Assembly: GCA_041672465.1 (NCBI GenBank)
Contig: JBAYZO010000010.1
Span: 1 to 40,233, forward strand
DNA length: 40,233 nt
Direction: 5' to 3'
From: UBA1206 sp041672465
GTDB lineage: Bacteria > Bacillota > Clostridia > Oscillospirales > CAG-382
The notes under the pieces were generated by a model. That model was not told the DNA's origin and ran no database searches. It saw only the letters and a list, made by a program, of their open reading frames with translations. Numbering within the stretch: position 1 is the stretch's first letter; each line of letters starts with the position of its first letter. A program made the translations under genes and the position numbers. Shown one piece after another: positions 37,524 to 40,233 of the stretch.

Positions 37524-40233
37524 TCAGCCGTCAAGGCGGGAAGCGTCTATATCCCTGAAATCGTCTTGTGTCAGCAAGCCGAATTCCTTGCGCTTTCTGG
37601 TAAGCTCTTTGTTGATGGAGACAATATATGAAAGCATTTTTGTCACCGGTTCCGCGTGCTTGTTATAGGCGTCGAGGAACGCGAACCCGGTGTAACGGCC
37701 GATTATATAGCTGCCGGGGAATTCCGGAGTGCACTGCACGGCGTTGAACTGAGCCATAAGGTTGTCGTATTCGTCCTTTGACCAGCTCATGAGGGACAGC
37801 GCCTCAAGGTTGGCTGTCGACTGTTTTGCCGAGGGCCCGAGGAGCGCTTCCATTTCATTGGCGTATGACGACTGAATTTCGGCGGATGTCCACCACTGCA
37901 TGAAAGTCCAAGCGGAAAAAGCGTTTTGCTTTGTCACCGAACGCATGAGTATCAGTGTTGAAATAGACGCCACGGTAGTGTTGTCAATGGTTTTTCCGTC
38001 CTCAAGCACTGTGCCGGGGAGGGGGGTGAATTCCCACAGTCCCGTGATTTCCGGGGCGAAGACGATGAGCGTGTTATAAGTTGAGGCGTAGTCGGCCACC
38101 GCAAGCGGCATTGTGCCGTCGCGGAAACGGTCGGCGAGCGCGTATGAAACCGGGAAGTCATACATTGTGAAGTACTGGCAGACTTTTTTAAACGCGGCGA
38201 GCGAGACGTTCGAGTCAAGGTTGATTGTCATGCCGTCGGTCATGGGAACGGTCTTGGTGTAAGCGTTGCCCTCGTCGTCATAAAACGTTTTTTCATACAC
38301 GTTTTGGGTGTATTCGCCGGTTTTTTCGTCATAGCCGAAGAGTTCGGGGTAGGTTTCGAGGTAATAATCGTAATTGCCCTCGTCATAAAGCCTTTCGCCC
38401 TGCTGATACATAAGTATCATTGCGCCCGAGACGCCCTGCGGGAACCCGATGTTAAGCTTGTCGGCCTGCAGGGTTGAGATACAGGTCTTAAACTCATCCC
38501 ATGTGTTGGGGACGGCGAGGTCTTCCATAACAAAGATATCCTTGCGGTAGAACATCATTGAGAAAGACATCGTGTCGGGGACGGCGTAGGTTTCGCCGTA
38601 CAGCGTTATGGGCACGCTCGCGGTGGGGGCGAAACGCGAAAACACTTCGTCGAAGGTCGCCACTTTGTCAATTATCCCGGTGTAAGCGGGGTTATCCTCA
38701 AACTGGCTGAAGTCGTTGAAGTCATAGCCGTGTTTGGTCGAGTTGAGAGACAGCACGGCGGAACGGATCGCGTAGTTTATCGGGGTCGACTGGTCGATAT
38801 TCATGGCGACGTCAGGCCCCGTTCCCGCAAGGGTCGCCGGCAGCAGGGTGCCGCCGATAACAAGCTTAACGTTAACGGGGATATTGTATTTCGGCATAAA
38901 GTCGTCGTCAACCAAACGCTTGATTATCTGCGCTTGGTCGCGGCTGGATGTAGTCCACACCTCAATGGCGGCCGATTTCAGGTTTGCTTCTTCTTCATCG
39001 CTCATTTTTCGAGTTGAGCTTATGGAGTTATAGTCTGCAAAGAAAGAGACAAAGAACTTTTTGATTTCGTTCCAAATTGTCGCCCAAAAACCCGCTTCCG
39101 CCTTGGGGAGCTTATGTGTTATCGATTGAATGGCTATGTAGTCAAGCTCAAGCGGTTGTTTTTGCATTGAGGTCAGCCATGAGCCCAGCGCCGCCAAGTA
39201 GTCTTTCATCGTGGAGAAAGTCGCGGCGATTTTGTCGGGGTAGCGCCCCATTCTGTCAAGGATAAGCGCCACTCTTTCAAGAGTTCCGTTATTGTTGCCG
39301 CGAACGCCGGTTATTTCGGTAAGCTTCGCGGAAATATCGTAAAGGTCGGCCGCGGCGTTTTTAAGCCCCCTAAGCACGTCGGGCATAAGCTTTTCAAAGC
39401 CGTAGTCGCGGACTTCATCGGGGTCGGGGCCGGTTAACATCAATATTTTTCTGTAATATCCGTTGGCGTTTGTTAAAATGTTCTCAACCGCGCTGAGCAC
39501 TTCCGCCATGTCGCCCAGCACCACTTGAAGACGAATGGTGTTTTCGCCCTCGCGGAGGAAAAATTTAAAAAACTTTTCGCCGTCGGGGAGGGTCGCCTGC
39601 GAATCGTAAAATCCGCCGGAGCTCCAGCTGTCGTCAAAGTTAAAGCGGCAATTGGCGGCCTCCGCGAAAGGGAGAACGCCGTTTATGTATATCTTCCTCG
39701 AAACATACATGCCCTCCAAAAACGACTGCTTATAGCGAATGGCTATATTGTAAAAGCCGTCTTCGGGGACATTTACTTTATATTCTATCCACTGCCCGAC
39801 ATAGGTCCATTTGTCGCCGCCTATGGCGTTAAGGCGCTGGAGCGCCGCGTCCTGTGGTTCGGTGATGGCGGACGAGCGGTCGTTAAGCTGATAAATGGTT
39901 TTGTCAGAGATAAGAGAGGGATATTCAGCCTGTATCTTAATTACTTCGCTGCCGGTATAATCTTTAACGCCGGCGGATATGTACTCTTCAAGGTATTCGC
40001 TGTATGTTTTTTCCACCGGGGGAGGAACGAGTTTTACGCTTTTGACCAAAACCGGTTCGCGGACGGCGGTGAAGGTGATTCCATGCTCGCCGGAATCCAA
40101 AAAGAAATAAAGCGGTTCGTTTGAGTACCCCGATGAGTCGAACAGCTCTGTCGTCACCCAAAGGGGGTAAAGTGTTTTTTCGGGCTTCATCTCGTTGCCG
40201 TTGTTGTCCCTTTGGAATATGCGGTTGTTTTCC
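37524..40233 (-). CDS. Large solute-binding protein with carbohydrate-binding-like N-terminal domains (partial at the right edge)
   Basis: At least 902 codons; the frame stays open to the window edge, so the start and any signal peptide are outside. An in-frame ATG at 40190 is internal: it lies in a continuing domain and has no signal sequence. The first visible part ends a CBM6/35-like beta-sandwich (LYFFLDSGEHGITFTAVREP). A second such domain spans about 85-225 (numbered from that ATG: WTYVGQWIEYKVNVPEDGFY, then FFLREGENTIRLQVVLG). A helical spacer (about 240-400) leads to a family 1-type binding protein (about 405-885: AAIEVWTTSSRDQ, GTGPDVAMNID, AVPDTMSFSMMFYRKDIF). Such fusions are far larger than the usual 400-500 residues. 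It would capture a glycan for the adjoining permeases. Confidence 0.85.
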   Translation of the reverse strand, partial: ENNRIFQRDNNGNEMKPEKTLYPLWVTTELFDSSGYSNEPLYFFLDSGEHGITFTAVREPVLVKSVKLVPPPVEKTYSEYLEEYISAGVKDYTGSEVIKIQAEYPSLISDKTIYQLNDRSSAITEPQDAALQRLNAIGGDKWTYVGQWIEYKVNVPEDGFYNIAIRYKQSFLEGMYVSRKIYINGVLPFAEAANCRFNFDDSWSSGGFYDSQATLPDGEKFFKFFLREGENTIRLQVVLGDMAEVLSAVENILTNANGYYRKILMLTGPDPDEVRDYGFEKLMPDVLRGLKNAAADLYDISAKLTEITGVRGNNNGTLERVALILDRMGRYPDKIAATFSTMKDYLAALGSWLTSMQKQPLELDYIAIQSITHKLPKAEAGFWATIWNEIKKFFVSFFADYNSISSTRKMSDEEEANLKSAAIEVWTTSSRDQAQIIKRLVDDDFMPKYNIPVNVKLVIGGTLLPATLAGTGPDVAMNIDQSTPINYAIRSAVLSLNSTKHGYDFNDFSQFEDNPAYTGIIDKVATFDEVFSRFAPTASVPITLYGETYAVPDTMSFSMMFYRKDIFVMEDLAVPNTWDEFKTCISTLQADKLNIGFPQGVSGAMILMYQQGERLYDEGNYDYYLETYPELFGYDEKTGEYTQNVYEKTFYDDEGNAYTKTVPMTDGMTINLDSNVSLAAFKKVCQYFTMYDFPVSYALADRFRDGTMPLAVADYASTYNTLIVFAPEITGLWEFTPLPGTVLEDGKTIDNTTVASISTLILMRSVTKQNAFSAWTFMQWWTSAEIQSSYANEMEALLGPSAKQSTANLEALSLMSWSKDEYDNLMAQFNAVQCTPEFPGSYIIGRYTGFAFLDAYNKHAEPVTKMLSYIVSINKELTRKRKEFGLLTQDDFRDIDASRLDG

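Noticed and set aside
1..40233. tRNA or rRNA genes, CRISPR arrays, insertion sequences, prophage genes
   Set aside because: No cloverleaf, spacer-repeat periodicity, transposase or phage-type protein was recognised on either strand; subtle or very small elements could be missed by eye.

Overview
The window (about 40 kb, moderate GC) looks like chromosome from an uncultured clostridial Bacillota, most likely an Oscillospirales/Ruminococcaceae-type gut organism. This is inferred from a clostridial-style division cluster, a T-box riboswitch, a PPi-type phosphofructokinase, AGGAGG-type ribosome sites, many solute-binding lipoproteins, and a DUF5696/Yip1/CUT1 transporter locus of a kind I associate with Clostridia and Paenibacillus. 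No tRNA, rRNA, insertion sequence or CRISPR array was seen.

Layout. (1) 1-13984, minus strand: a division and cell-wall (dcw) cluster. In transcription order it reads mraZ, rsmH, ftsL, a class B PBP with two PASTA domains, murF, mraY, ftsW, murG, ftsQ, then a strong internal promoter, two tandem ftsZ genes, tcdA, and a truncated nahK-like sugar kinase at the left edge. murE, murD, murC, murB and ftsA are absent. The mraZ promoter carries a two-box MraZ-type repeat just downstream of its -10. (2) 14145-22251: central carbon metabolism and surface proteins. These are a TTG-start lipoprotein with an internal nested palindrome, glycerate kinase (+), class II fructose-bisphosphate aldolase (-), an orphan solute-binding lipoprotein (-), PPi-type phosphofructokinase (+) and a membrane-anchored G5-M23 peptidase (-). 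Divergent sigma-A promoters and bidirectional terminators separate them. (3) 22376-25729, plus strand: a complete T-box riboswitch with a probable tyrosine specifier, followed by a three-gene TrpXYZ-type ABC importer (binding protein, permease, ATPase). (4) 25854-28278, plus strand: ilvE coupled to a DUF3810 membrane protein with an HEMAH motif. (5) 28315-40233, minus strand: a seven-gene operon that continues past the right edge. It encodes a very large solute-binding protein with carbohydrate-binding-like N-terminal domains, two MalF/MalG-type permease pairs, a beta-propeller-TPR-Yip1 membrane fusion and a secreted DUF5696 protein. It contains no ATPase gene.

How the parts work together. 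Region 1 makes lipid II (MurF, MraY, MurG) and the septal machine that polymerises and crosslinks it (FtsW, PBP, FtsL, FtsQ, FtsZ). Region 2 supplies lower and upper glycolytic steps, with a PPi-sparing phosphofructokinase. Region 3 should switch on amino-acid import when the cognate tRNA (tRNA-Tyr by my reading) is uncharged. Region 5 is the strongest candidate for an under-described system: a polysaccharide or oligosaccharide capture and import device with an unusual sensor-like or scaffold-like membrane partner and a DUF5696 exoprotein.
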